From: Desmodesmus armatus
Taxonomy: Eukaryota > Chlorophyta > Chlorophyceae > Sphaeropleales > Scenedesmaceae
Assembly (NCBI GenBank): GCA_007449985.2
Contig: VIIQ02000674.1
Span: forward strand, 62,001 to 126,000
DNA length: 64,000 nucleotides
Direction of reading: 5' to 3'
The notes under the pieces were generated by a model that saw only the letters and a program-made list of their open reading frames with translations, was not told the origin of the DNA and did no database searches. The position numbers and the translations under genes are program-made. How positions within the stretch are numbered: position 1 is the first letter of the stretch; every line of letters begins with the position of its first letter. Shown in pieces: positions 12,354 to 25,576 of the stretch.

Positions 12354-15112
12354 ATGCTACAACGTAGCTTCGTCAGCCATCGGTGCAGCCACCGGGGGCG
12401 CCCGAGAGCGGTACACACCAAGGCAGCAGCAGCAACCTCATCCACTGGTGGCAGCACAAGCAGCAGCAAGAGGTACAGGCTCAGGCAGGCGAGGGTGGAG
12501 GATGCCGCAGCTGTCAGTGAAGTCATGGCCGAGGTAGGCGGGGCAGAAGCATGAGCACCCAGCCAAGCCCGGCCAGACTGCCAGCTGTTGTTAGAGATGT
12601 GACGGGCAGTTACGCTTGGGGCCAGAAGAACCCATTCAGAGCATCAACCCCTCCGAAAGACATCTTGCACGAAACTATACGAGGGACATGCTGCAGCCTG
12701 CACGCGCATTCCTGTCAACCACCAGGGAAGCAGCAGGAACAGGCCATTTCCTGAGACCCCTCACCCAGCTCAGCAGAACTGATTGTAGATACCTTCTTCC
12801 ATGCTGTTGCTGTCTCTGTCTCTGTGTTATCCCCTCTCCTGCTGCCAAACCTCCATCTTGCTCTGCGCCATGCAGGTTTTTGGGTCAGGCAACTTTACAG
12901 GCTCTGGCATCGAGGACTCAGCATTCATCCAGGAGCTAGAAGCCGCCTACACAGCAGCAGTCAGCAGGGAGGGAGACTGCAAACTGGCAGAGGCGCTGCT
13001 AAACAAGGAGGAGGTCAGTGGGAGGAGGAAGGACATGCCACGCGTATCTGCCTGCAATGTTCATGGGCTGGTTGTGCTGGGAGCGTCTTGCTAGCAGCTT
13101 GCACTACAGATCTCACAGATCAAGCATGACAGCAGATACCAAGTAGCGGGGGGCGGGAAAGACTGCTGAGCTATGGGTAGCTAGCTGCCTGACAGGGAAG
13201 TGCTGTGGTTGTGTGCTCAGCTGTCCACCCAGCAGCAGTGAAGTTGGGCGCCTCCTGCTGCCCTCGCACACACAGCAGTAGTGCAGATGGCATGGCAAGT
13301 GCAGCAAGAGCAACAACGCAGGGGAGTCAGGGCATTGGCAAGCCAGGTTGGCTGGACAGCAACACACCCAAGCCCCAGCAGGCGTGCGCATGTGTGGGTC
13401 ATTGAGGGTGCTGATGTTGGTGTTGCTGCTTGCTTTGCCATGTCAATGCTGCAGGCAGCACTGGAGGCTCGGGCGTACCGCATGCATCGAGAGGCAGCGC
13501 TGTTGAGGGCGCAGCTGGCGATGGCCAAGGGCCAACCAGCTGTGTGGCCGACGGAAGGCCCAAATGAAATGTGAGCCTTGCAGGACTGGCAGCATAACAG
13601 TTGTGTGCAGGCAGGGCCAACTGTACATGTGGGCGCTGCATGAAGCGGGTCTGTTGACTGTAGTTTCAGTGGACATCATGCTCTGTCTTCACCAGTTGTC
13701 GTGGTGCGTGGCGGTGTGCTTGAAGGTCCTGCAGCGGAAGCAAGCATGACACAAGGCACTTGTGCTGTGGCAGACCATCAGAGAACGTTCATGTGTGAGC
13801 GGTTTGGCCTCCCTTACTGTGGTGACGTCTACCTGCCTTTCCGCCGCATACTTATTCCTTGCTAAGGCATCATCTGCTTTGGTGTGGTGTGTGTGCTGAC
13901 GTGCTGCAAACTGTGTATGCTGTGTGTTGGTGCTTCAGCCGTCAGCTGTCCAAGTGGAGACGGACACGCAAGTTTGTGTGCTTGCTGGTAGAGGAAGTTG
14001 ACGCCGACGACAGCAGCAGCAGCAGCACCAGCAGCAGCTCCAGCGGCAGCAGTAATGGCAGCAGCGATGGCGGCAGCGAGCCCAGCAGCAGTGGGCGAGT
14101 GGTGGCCACAGCTACACTCAGCATGATGCAGGTATGTGGGTCTGAACGGCTAGCCGTGCTCGCCCTGGCACGCATGGGCATGCACAGTAGTGTCCTGAAG
14201 TGTGATTCGCCTTGTCGAACTACAGAGTGTCGGTTAGCAGCAGCAGCAGCACCAGTGTGCTGTGCACAGTAAGCACCTGGCAGCTCAGTGTTAACAGCCG
14301 CAGCATGGCAAGGCACCGCATGGCCAGCTGCCCTGCAACACTGAGTTTTGCAGCTTTTAGCCTTACAGCTGCTGTGACAGCAGCGCCTACCAGGCAGGTC
14401 AATTACTGGTATGTTGTAATCACTGAAGCACAACCTGATTAATGAAGCACAACCTGATCATCACGATATGCCAGAGACCTCTAGCTGCTACCTCGCACTG
14501 CACTGGCGATGGTCACTGTAGCAAGGTTACAATGCATGTGGTGTAGCAATCACTGCAGTGAACTGTTGGATCCAAGAAGGCTTCTGCTGTGCTTCAGAAG
14601 GTGCATGGGTACATACATTCACTGAACACCATCCTGGAACTGGAAGCCTGCTCTGCATCAAGCTGAAGGGTGCCATTTGCTGCTGTGTTCCTGTGCGCTT
14701 CCTGCTTGTGCAGGCCGAGGCAGCACTCCCGCCACCCTTCCCCAGCAACGCCCCAATGCGGGCTTACATCAGCAACATGGCAGTCTCGCCTGCAGCCCGG
14801 CGGCAAGGCCTCGGTCGAACCCTATGCAGTGCATGCGGCAGGGTTGCCAAAGCATGGGGCGAGCCGTGCGTATTGCTGCATGTAGCTGCAGAAAATACGA
14901 CGGCGCAGCAGCTGTATCAGAGCTGCGGTTTTGTGCCGGTCAGCAACAGCCAAGGGTTGAGCGGTTTGATCAAGGGTCCTTGGACGCAGCAGCGCATGGC
15001 GGTGGATGCTGCGCAGCTGGCTGCTACGTATCGGCAGCTGTCCAGCAGCAGCGGAGGCAGCAGTAGCAGCAGGGCGTCCGGGTCTGTGCACCGGCAGCAG
15101 GTGCAGGCCTGA
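12354..15112 (+). CDS. GNAT-family N-acetyltransferase, probably plastid, 5 exons
   Basis: Transfers an acetyl group from acetyl-CoA to an amine (protein N-terminus, lysine or small molecule; substrate unknown). Exons: 12354-12533, 12876-13013, 13455-13570, 13939-14131, 14714-15112; 341 aa; all phases agree. The N-terminal ~38 residues are basic and Ser/Thr/Ala-rich without acidic residues, like an algal chloroplast transit peptide. The fold then runs in order: YRLRQARVED (strand 1), helices in exons 2-3, KFVCLLVEE (strand), a Ser-rich insert of about 40 residues, VVATATLSMM (strand), and in exon 5 the acetyl-CoA motif A, AVSPAARRQGLG (R/Q-x-x-G-x-G), then motif B, LLHVAAENTTAQQLYQSCGF. It ends with a Ser/Gln-rich tail. 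The Ser insert between beta strands is unusual but sits in a known variable loop. Domain call firm; plastid targeting inferred. Confidence 0.85.
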
Positions 15113-15254
15113 CATTGTTTAATAGTGGACTCTGCACATATGTGTGGCTACGCAATGCAAGTGTAGCAGTGGCTGGCTGGGAAGCTCAGCTGGTTCTACA
15201 GCTCATCCGCAGTATTCTTTCGTGGGGACTGAACAGGTTGACTGTATAAGTTGA
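15113..15254. other. 3' flank of GNAT gene
   Basis: Short spacer between the stop codon and a dispersed repeat. No TGTAA-type polyadenylation word was found in it. Confidence 0.4.
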
Positions 15255-16255
15255 TAGTGCATCCAGCGCAGCCGGTTGCAGTGCGCAGCTGTGTGTCTGC
15301 ACAAGTCAAGCCTTGAGTGCGGCAATGTGTTTCTGTGCGCGCGTGGCTGCAATGCCTCTGTAGCTGTAGCAGTGGGCAGATGGGGACTCAGCACAGCTAG
15401 CTGCAGTGCGCACCTGTGTAGCTGCACAAGTCGAGTGTGGCAATGTGTGTCGGTGTGCGTGTGGCAGCAGTGCCTCTGTAGATGTACCAGCGGGCAGATG
15501 GGACTCCGCGCAGCTGGCTACAGTACACATCTTGGCATGATCGTTCTGCTCTTGCATGGCTGCGTGGCAGTGGGTGGTAGTGTTTGTGTGTGCCCTGTGT
15601 GGCAGTGAATAGCTTGTGCTGAGCGCAACTGGCACACGCCTGTGTGGCAGGCACTTGCATCTGCCGTCGTGCTTTGTGCGGTTGTGCAGATGCGGTGACA
15701 CAGCTGTATGGCTACAGCTTGTTGTTGCGCTGTATACTGCGCCCAGCTTTATGGCGACACCCTTACAAGCGCCGATTCCATCTTTTGGGACTGTATGGCC
15801 ACAGCATGCAGCTGGGTCTGCCGTAAGCTGTCAGCACTGCAGGTGTGCTGCAGGTTTCAAATTTCGTTGACAGCTCGCGTCACTGTTGTGTCATTTGTCT
15901 TTGTTGAAGTTGTGGTATGCTGCCAGTGGCAGGCTGGTGTACACCACATGTTGCATCGTCAGTATGCTGCTGTGGCTGTGGGTGTGATGCCACCGTGATG
16001 TGGATGGCTTGGGGGTATGCGAGCGGAAATTGGGTCCTTCTACAGGTACCTGTCTGTCACTGAGCAACAGCACGCTGTTAGACACCATGGATGTGAGGAT
16101 GTTGGTTTTATGCTGCCTGTGATGCATGTATGATCAGGCTTTTGTGTACTGACTGCACACAGCGGACGGGAGACGGACCTATGTACGGAAGTCTGTATGA
16201 TCCGCTGATGTTGACTGTGTTGGCGTTGCTGTGACTGTGACGAGCGGTCGTCTGT
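15255..16255 (+). repeat. ~1 kb dispersed repeat, copy 1
   Basis: Closely similar along its length to 22130-23075. The left half holds degenerate ~120-bp tandem units (TGTGTCTGCACAAGT, GTGGCAATGTGT and CTCTGTAG recur). The right half is unique and ends near GACTGTGACGAG. No coding potential. Both copies lie just downstream of a gene and in the same direction. Confidence 0.75.
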
Positions 16256-17409
16256 GTGTGTGCCACAAGGCTTGTGTTTGGAAACATGTTATTGGGAGAC
16301 AGGGCACTACCCATGGGTGACAAAGTGTCGGTGTGTTGAGATGTTGCAGGCCATAAGTATGGCAATATGAACGCCCCACCCCACAATCGGGGCTCGATTA
16401 ATTGCAGGCAGCACGACTTGAATGTGATGACCTTCCTCAACAGTAGGGCTGCAGCGGTTTCATGTGTACCAACATTCATGTCCCTGGCATTACCTCCTTT
16501 TTCAGGATCAAAACTGTGGTGTGGCACCACAACACAGAAACTACTTGCCGGTACCACCGGTACTAGTATTGCAGCATGACACCACAGTATTGCCCTTGGC
16601 AGGGTTACTGAACTGGAGCTACCATGCCATTTACGACAGTTACACTATTGGCAGTATCTGCAGGAGTCACTTGTAGCAGCACAGAGACATGCCGAAAGCA
16701 ACACCAACCACCTGACGACTTGAAACCATCAGGTGTTGCGGCCCATCAACATGTCCACAACACCCTGACACCTGCCCGCACGCTGCAGCCGCGGGCCTAG
16801 AACCCCACATAACACGGCATCATGCAGGGATCCCCTGCCCTGCGACTGTCACCTGCCACCCCACCCTCCCTGCCACCACCCCTGCTGCTGCTCACGATGT
16901 AGCACCTCTAGCTGAGGGTCTAAGCCCCAGGGTTACCAGGCGAGGCATCAAATGCCTCTTCTGCATCTCGTCACAGCTACTAGCTGCAGTCAGGTGCATT
17001 TTAACACATGGGGCATATGCACCATGAAGCCTGCAGTGCAAACGCCCGCTGCTCTCTGATAGCAAATGGTGCCTCACATAACATGTAACACAACCAGGCT
17101 GCACCATGTCACACACCCGGGTTGGTCAGCACAACAACAACATATGAAGCTGCCACTGGCAGGCAGCAGCACCACATTTGTGGCCTCTTGAAACCAACCC
17201 GAAAGGTGTGACTCGGTCACAGGAGTCCTGCAAACCCTGCCAAAAGGGCTTGCAAGACATCAAAAACAGACAACAAGCACGCTGCCACAAAAAGCCAGTG
17301 CCCGGCAGTGGGCATCATGCCCAAACAGTTCACGTGCAGTATCCCTTCCAAGGGAGAGGGTGTCCCTCTGCGCCACACGTGCCACACTAGGGCCCCTGCC
17401 ATGACAAGC
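16256..17409. other. intergenic
   Basis: No gene, RNA or repeat supported. It includes the presumed 3' flank of the ARM gene on the minus strand. Confidence 0.4.
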
Positions 17410-19565
17410 TCAGTGCAGCAGCCGCACCAACTGCAGCAGACTAGTGGCATCCGGGTAGAGCTGAGTGTCATCCAGCAGCCTGTCCTTACTCAGCTGCTGC
17501 AGCTTGGCCACCACCCCTGGCTGCCTGCTGATGGTGTGGATGGTGCCGGGCTGTGCCTTGGCCATGGACAGCAGCAGCGCCAGGAGCAGCCGCTTCATCT
17601 GATCACTGTGCTTCATGTGCAGGGCAGATGTCAGTGTAGGCACAGCAGTTGCGGTGTTGCACAGCCTCAGCACAAACTCGGGGTTGTCCTCACTCAGCGC
17701 TGTGACAACAGTGCTGAACTTCATGGGTGTCTCAGTCAGAAGCCCCAGCAGGCCCTCCATGAAGCCGTCTTGGTGCATCAGGCGGGACTGGTTGAGGCCG
17801 TTGCCCTTCACCACAGCGCCCAGGACCTTTGCTCCCTTGCCCTGGTTCGACTTCACCACCTGCCACAGCCCACTGATTGCTCCATCCGCAGCTCCAATGA
17901 GGGACTGATTGACCAGGCAGCCCACAGCCAGTTGGCCTAGGGCAGATGCAGCCGCTGCATGTGCTGCGGGGTCTTGTACATTCCCATCCTGAGGGCGGTA
18001 CTGCAGCAGAGCCACCAGAGGCTTGACGGCAGCTTGGGTGGATGGGTGCAGCTGAGCAGCACCAGGAGGAGGCGCGTCACCCATGAATGCACCCACCAGG
18101 TGTTTGATCGCCCACGCTGCACTCTTCTTGCTCTGAACTGACACTGAGGGTGACTGCAGGACAGCCACCATACCTGAAACCACTGGCCACCTGCTGGGGT
18201 CTGACTGGGCTGGGCCCAGCAGCTGTGGCCAGGGCTTTGAATCAGTGAAACCACGCTGCGTGAACAGCCCTCCCAATGCCTGTGCAGCTGCATGCTGTTT
18301 GGTGGCACCCCCTTCATGCAGCAGCCGCACCAGGGTGTCAACCAGCCCAGGCAGCTGCACCAACTGCACTGCAAGCTCAGTGGTACCCCATACCCACAGA
18401 CCACCCAGAGCCTCCTGTGCTGCCAGCTGTGTGTCATCCGATGAGTCATCATCAGGAGGATTAGTCAGCAGCTGCACCAGCCGGGACACCCCATGGGGAT
18501 CAGCCTGAAACGCGGCCACCTCTTGCCTTGTGTCCCCGGAACTGAGATCCCTCAGCCTGCGTGCTAGGTCCCTTGTTGCAGCTGCCTTGACAGCAGCAGG
18601 CTGTGAGGGATCCATGTGGTTTGAGAGCTGCGTGATGGTCAGGGACGGAAGCAGTGACAGCCAAGCAACTGCAAAGGCTTCTGACTGCAGCTTGCTAGCG
18701 CTGCTGCTGCTGCTACTGGAGCTGTGGTCTGTTCCAATCCAGAGTTTCTCATTGCAATCCTCAGTGCCCTGTGACAATACATGTGGCAGCATAGCACAAG
18801 TTCAGGCGGCACTTGTTTGGCCGGCAGCTGCTACTAGCATAATACAGCGCATTTGCTAGGTGTGCCACACACAACACATGGTGACAATTGAAAGCGGCTT
18901 CTACTCAAGAGTCCGACTTTCATGATGAGAACATGTACTTGTAAGCAATGCAGACGACCATGATGAAGAGTATTGCCTATTAGTCCAGACTGCCGACCGG
19001 CAGTGTGTCAAACAAGTCAACAAGGCTTTTTTACTGGACATCATAGAATGCCGTCTCTATCTATGCCAGCACATCCATGCATGCCTTGCCTATTCATCCA
19101 ATGAAATGGCAGGTGGAGGCGGCACACAGCACCGCTGATGCATGCAGACTTGACCAGTGCAAACGATTAAATACTTGCAAAGTAACATACATTCTGTAGG
19201 TTGCAGCAAAGCAAACCCACCTTCTGCTCTGCCACTGCAGGGAACTGTATGACTACATACTCCTGCTGTGTCATGCTGAGCTGCTCAGCCAAGTCCTGCT
19301 GTTGAGCAAGCGCAAGCTGCTCGCTGAGCCCTGCATATGGGCCCCTGTCTGGCACCTGTTCATCTCCTGCAGGTTCCTGCTGTCCCAGTAGCCTGCTCAG
19401 CAACGCAAGCTGTGACCCCAGCTCCACGAAACTTTCGGGGGTCTCGCCATGCTGCCGCTGGCCTTCCACGGACTGACGGATTTCATCCAGAAGCTTTTCG
19501 ATTCTTATGGTTGTGGAAGCAATGCGAGTTGCGACCTCCGCGGACTTGGAGCCCGTGCATCCCAT
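17410..19565 (-). CDS. ARM-repeat-like protein with N-terminal dual-acylation motif, 2 exons
   Basis: Exons 19565-19221 and 18768-17410, joined in phase 0; 567 aa. The protein starts MGCTGSK. Gly2 with Ser6 fits N-myristoylation and Cys3 fits palmitoylation, so a membrane-anchored protein is predicted. Residues ~10-115 are helical and Gln/Leu-rich (coiled-coil-like, IRIEKLLDEIRQ). The second exon is a helical solenoid with armadillo-like repeats: VSRLVQLL, AAQEALGGL, LVDTLVRLLHEGG, AAAQALGGL, KKSAAWAIKHL, AAVKPLVALL, AAASALGQLA. A Ser run precedes it. ARM proteins act as adaptors; no partner is evident. The ATG is preferred over upstream in-frame codons because of the acylation signal. Domain fairly sure, function unknown. 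Confidence 0.75.
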
Positions 19566-19837
19566 TGCAGCCGATGAGTGAGTTGTCGTCCCTTGTTTAC
19601 ACTTGTAAGGGTCTAATGGAGAGTATGGCGAGACTCTTGATGCACAGACGACAAAGGGAAGCTGCCGCATAACAGTTGGTTGGGGGCTGAATAATTGGAG
19701 TCACTCTAACACCCAACCTGGCCCGTGCACAGAACCTGGCATGCACAGAACCTGTTCGTTGATTTTCAGCATACCCTGCTATCTCTTCCAAGTCACTTAT
19801 CGAACCGTCAGACAGCTACACATTTTGGCGCACTGCA
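19566..19837. promoter_or_regulatory. shared divergent promoter region
   Basis: Only 272 bp separate the ATGs of the ARM gene (-) and the BTB gene (+), so it must hold both promoters. No TATA box or known site is clear. The words CACAGAACCTG and TGGCATGCACAGAACCTG form a short direct repeat at 19727-19752. Confidence 0.6.
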
Positions 19838-21689
<1,852 letters not shown>

Positions 21690-22129
21690 AAGGGTGCAAG
21701 CAGGCTGCAGCCGTGTACCCGGTCTGGGGTTCGCTTTGGTGGTTGCCATGCTCTTGTGAGAGAGAAGCCTTTGGATTGCGATTCGATTGCGCGCTGGTGT
21801 GCTGGGGGTTGCTTGTTTGGGAATGGGGTCGTGTCGGCGGGCTTTCATGAAGCGGTCAAGTCTGCCAGAATATTTAAAGGTGCCGACACATCATGGCATA
21901 GCAGGATTGTGCTCAGCACAATGCGGCATCTGATCATCGAGGATGTGGGCACGCGAGTGACGCAAGCAGGCTGCAGCTGTAAGAGCAGTCTTCCACGCTG
22001 GGGTTTGCTTTGGTGGTTGCCGCATGCGGCATGCTGTTGTGAGGGATCAGCTTTTTGGAGTCGACTACTTGCTTTGTTTGCTTTGACTGTGCAGATGGCA
22101 GCAGGTACAGGCTTGCAATAGGTTGGTGG
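21690..22129. other. 3' flank of BTB gene
   Basis: No gene. Two short paralogous stretches occur at about 21700-21765 and 21965-22060: both contain GCAAGCAGGCTGCAGC, GGGTTYGCTTTGGTGGTTGCC and a TTGTGAG word. A local duplication. Confidence 0.55.
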
Positions 22130-23075
22130 TGTATTCAGCGCACTGTAGCTGGGTGCAGTGCACAGCTGCGTGTCTGCACAAGTTAATCTTTGAGTGTGGC
22201 GATGTGTTTCTGTGCGCGCGTGGCTGCAATGTCTCTGTGGCGCTGCAGCAGCCAGGGACGGGCTGCTGGAGACTCCGCACAGCTGTGTGGCTGCACAGTG
22301 CAAGCGTGGCAATGAGTGTCTGCACAATGCGCCTGTGGATGCCATGGCTCGTGTAGATGTAGCAGCGGGCACCTGGGGACTCTGCCGCAGCTAGCTGCAG
22401 TGCCCAGCTGTGCATCTGCACATGTCAAATGTGGCAATGTGCGTCTTTGTGGCACACACAGCATGGCGCAGCAGTGCCTCTGTAGGTGCAGCAGGAGGCT
22501 GCTGGGGACTCTGCGCAGCTGGCTGCAGTGCGCGTCTTGGCATGATATGTCTGCTCTTGCATGGCTGTGTGCCACACACTGGCAGTGGGTGGTAGGGTTG
22601 TTCTTTGTTACAGCTGTGTGGCAACAGCATGCAGCAGGGTCTGATGTAAGCTGTCAGCACTGCAGGTGTGGATTGACATTTTGTCAGCTCGTGTCACTGT
22701 TATGTCATTTGTCTTTGTTGATTCAATCACACAAATGGTATGCTGCCAGTGGCAGGCTGGTGTTCAACAAGTTGTATCAGTATACTGCTGTGGCTGTGGG
22801 TGTGATGCCACCGCGATGTGGATGGAGGGGCTTTGGGAGCTGAAATTGGGTACCTCTCATGTACCTGTTACTGAGCAGCAGCACGTTGCCAGACACCATG
22901 GATGCGAGGTATGTTGGTTTTATGCTGCCTGTGATGCAAGTATGAGCAGGCTTTCATGGACTGACTGCACACAGCTGAGACAAACTGCACACCCGGTGCG
23001 GCGCACAGTCTGTATGATCAGCTGCTGTTGGCCGTGTTGGCGTTGCTGCGACTGTGACGAGTGGCTGTCGGTGCG
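22130..23075 (+). repeat. ~1 kb dispersed repeat, copy 2
   Basis: Same architecture and orientation as 15255-16255: degenerate ~120-bp tandem units, then a unique part with GGTATGCTGCCAGTGGCAGG and GACACCATGGATG, ending near GACTGTGACGAG. Confidence 0.75.
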
Positions 23076-23960
23076 TTCGAGTGTGTGAAAGCCGGTCCGT
23101 TGAATCAGGCCATGTGGACGATAATAAATGGCCGTTGCCAACGTGGCAATTGCCAGTTGCAACTGCGGGACTGTTGAAATGTCACAGGCATGTGCATCCC
23201 ATCACATGAGCACCAGAACAGCTGTCCCACGCATGTTTAGGCTCACATGATGTTTAGGCATCACAACTGCATGCTCAGGCCGGGCCTTCCTCAGCTGTAG
23301 CCTAGCCCTGAGATTTGGGGCAATACTGATCAGCGTTTATTCACTCAGTGATCCATTGTGCTCAAGCCTACAGCACGCCACAGCGCGTTCTGGTCCTGGA
23401 TCACGTGAATGCAACTGCAGCCAACACAGCAGTGACTGGCGGTCAGTTTGGGCGATAGCACGAAACAGAAACGTCAAGCGGCCTACAACATGTGGCTTGC
23501 AGCCCTATCAAGTGGTGTTGTTGGGCGCCGGTCGCAGTGGCACATTCAACATCACGTTGTGTCAGCTGCATGCTAACACACTATCTGCACCCAGCAACAT
23601 CACACAGCTTTTGAGCACTGAGTCCATGCCAAGCGCTGCGATTCGTTGTATGAAGCATCAACAACATGCCCTTGTATTCACACGCCTGCGCAGGCGTGGC
23701 ATGCCACAGCCACTCAAGACTCAGTGAAGGCTGCACACACCATGACTAGCACTCAGAAAACAATCACCACAATACCTGCATTGCCTGACACGTTCACCCA
23801 GTGGCACAGCAGGACGATGCTGTTTACTACTGCTGTACTACAGTACACTACTGGTAGCATGGCCACGACAGCGGACAAACAGAAATGCGGCACACAATGT
23901 TCCTTGCAGGAGGGGCGCAACTGACACCAGAAAACGACCGCTGTCAAGAACCCGAGCAGA
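23076..23960. other. intergenic
   Basis: Nothing supported on either strand. Confidence 0.4.
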
Positions 23961-24794
23961 TCAACACTGTGTCATCCGTTGAGGCCACCTGGCGTGTAAA
24001 GCACTGACAGTCCGAATAAGTGGCCCCACGACGTTCAGCAACTGTGAAACAGCAGAAACAAAAGGATCCCCTTTGAAGGAGATGTCAGTGACCTGAACCC
24101 CAATCAGAGACACAGGGTAAGCTGCTATGGAAGACTGCCGCAGCCACCAACCGTTCCTCTGGAGGAAACAAGCAGGGCCCCCATCAACGCTCCCTGCTTC
24201 ACTTGCTTAGCAAACCTCGGGCCTGTCAGCAACACATGGCTTCCCTGAAACTCGCCACTCCTTGCTCAGCGATAGGCTAGCACTAGTGCTCATGTGTAGG
24301 ATGGACACCAAACTGTTGGACCAGCCACTGGCACAGCTGCCTTCGCCCGCCCGCACAGCATGCCACTGTTGCACTAGCAATGCAGCAACAAGACAGCAGC
24401 GGCCTAGCAGCACCAGCCATGGCAGCGCATCTGCGCACTTGCTGCTGGTGTGAGCTAGGCCGGTGCTGGAAGCTGAAACTTGCAGTGCAGCCCTCAACAT
24501 GCAGGAGGTTGGCAGCCATATTGCTGAGATGTACAAATCCCGCATGTAATGAATTGCACCACCACCACCACCACCTCCACCTCCACCACCATCATCACCA
24601 GACAGCACTGCGCCCACTGCAGCAGCAGTGCTGCAGTAGACCTTCAGCAAGATGCAAACCAAACCAAAGAGCTGCAGAGCATCAGGGCTGCCTGCATCAC
24701 CAACAGCAACAACGGATGCAATCAAGGGGCCACCATCACCCATGCCTAACTGCACCTCAAAGTTTTGTCCAAACTGACCACCAAAGAGCATACC
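23961..24794 (-). CDS. 3' part of unrecognised gene, cut by a retrotransposon
   Basis: Two coding pieces on the minus strand: 24794-24642, which continues the exon broken at 30219, and a last exon 24092-23961 ending in TGA. Splice phase 0 is consistent between them (donor after LLK, acceptor before VTDISF). Residues are helical and hydrophobic (DALQLFGLVCILL, VSAVSQLLNVVGPLIR). A longer open frame running on to 24207 through a Gly run is intron read-through. With the insert ignored, the frame crosses the insertion site without change. I do not recognise the family. Confidence 0.6.
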
Positions 24795-25115
24795 TGTTAT
24801 GAGTAAGCTCGATACTTTATCTTTTGGTTGTCAACGGCCTGTCACAACCGTAATCCGGTTGGTCGGTCGAAGGCCAGTCGACCTTTCGGTATCAAGCACG
24901 AGCCCTGCGCTCATGCTCGACACTTCCAATTCCTTCTGGTTATCTTTCCTACATCATTCCCAGTTGTATCTGTTATCTTTGTTCGGTCATTGGTAACCTC
25001 GTCGTTCGCAGGATTCTCTGAGTCCGAGCCCAGACTCTCTTCATGGCATCCAAAGTCATAGGAAAGTCTAGTCTTGGCATGCATGCACTCACAGAGCGTC
25101 CCATAGCTCTCAACA
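24795..25115 (+). repeat. 5' LTR
   Basis: 321 bp, TG...CA ends, matches the 3' LTR without visible difference. Confidence 0.95.
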
Positions 25116-25117
25116 CG

Positions 25118-25131
25118 TGGTAGCGGAGACC
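25118..25131 (+). other. candidate primer binding site
   Basis: TGGTAGCGGAGACC starts two bases after the LTR. TGG is the complement of a tRNA CCA end. The primer tRNA was not identified; it does not match plant initiator Met. Confidence 0.55.
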
Positions 25132-25188
25132 TCGGTCTTCGTTGCCCAATTTAGCCCATCAGCTTCCCACTCGCCTTACAATCATCGT

Positions 25189-25527
25189 ATGGAATTCGAA
25201 CAGCTCCAGGCGCAGCTGTCCCAGCAGTCGGAGCAACTTCAACAGCTGGCGCAACATCTCGCGCTTGAGCAGCAGTCGCGCATGCAGCTGGAACAGCAAT
25301 TGCAACAGCAGCATGTGATGTCCAGTGGCAGCAGCAGCCACCCCGCCCCCATGGAGCTTGGGTCGCTGCAGCGTGCCCCACAGCGCAACCCTCAGCAACC
25401 CCCTGCCAGCGGCAAAGTGCCCTACTGCAGCTGGCATCACCGCCAAGGGCACTGGACCGCCGACTGTCGTCAGCGTGCTCGCTCAATGCGCACACAGCAC
25501 CCTGACGGCAAGGCGGCCAAGCAGTAG
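25189..25527 (+). CDS. gag: gag-like protein, very short, with zinc knuckle
   Basis: 112 aa from the first good ATG after the LTR. The N-terminal ~65 residues are a Gln/Leu coiled coil (EFEQLQAQLSQQSEQLQQ). The C-terminal end has CSWHHRQGHWTADC, a C-x2-H-x4-H-x4-C knuckle, the variant seen in many chromoviruses in place of CCHC. There is no recognisable capsid domain of usual length (~200 aa), so either the capsid lies in the following frame or the element is gag-defective. The pol frame begins 50 bp after the stop. Confidence 0.65.
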   Translation: MEFEQLQAQLSQQSEQLQQLAQHLALEQQSRMQLEQQLQQQHVMSSGSSSHPAPMELGSLQRAPQRNPQQPPASGKVPYCSWHHRQGHWTADCRQRARSMRTQHPDGKAAKQ

Positions 25528-25576
25528 TTCGCTACTGCTGTGCTAGGAGTGGGCTGTACTGCAAGGCAAGTCGGCT

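Noticed and set aside
24207..24641. Extension of the split gene's exon through a Gly run to a stop at 24207
   Set aside because: A donor at 24642 joins in phase to a better exon at 24092; the Gly run is a GGT/GGA microsatellite in the intron.
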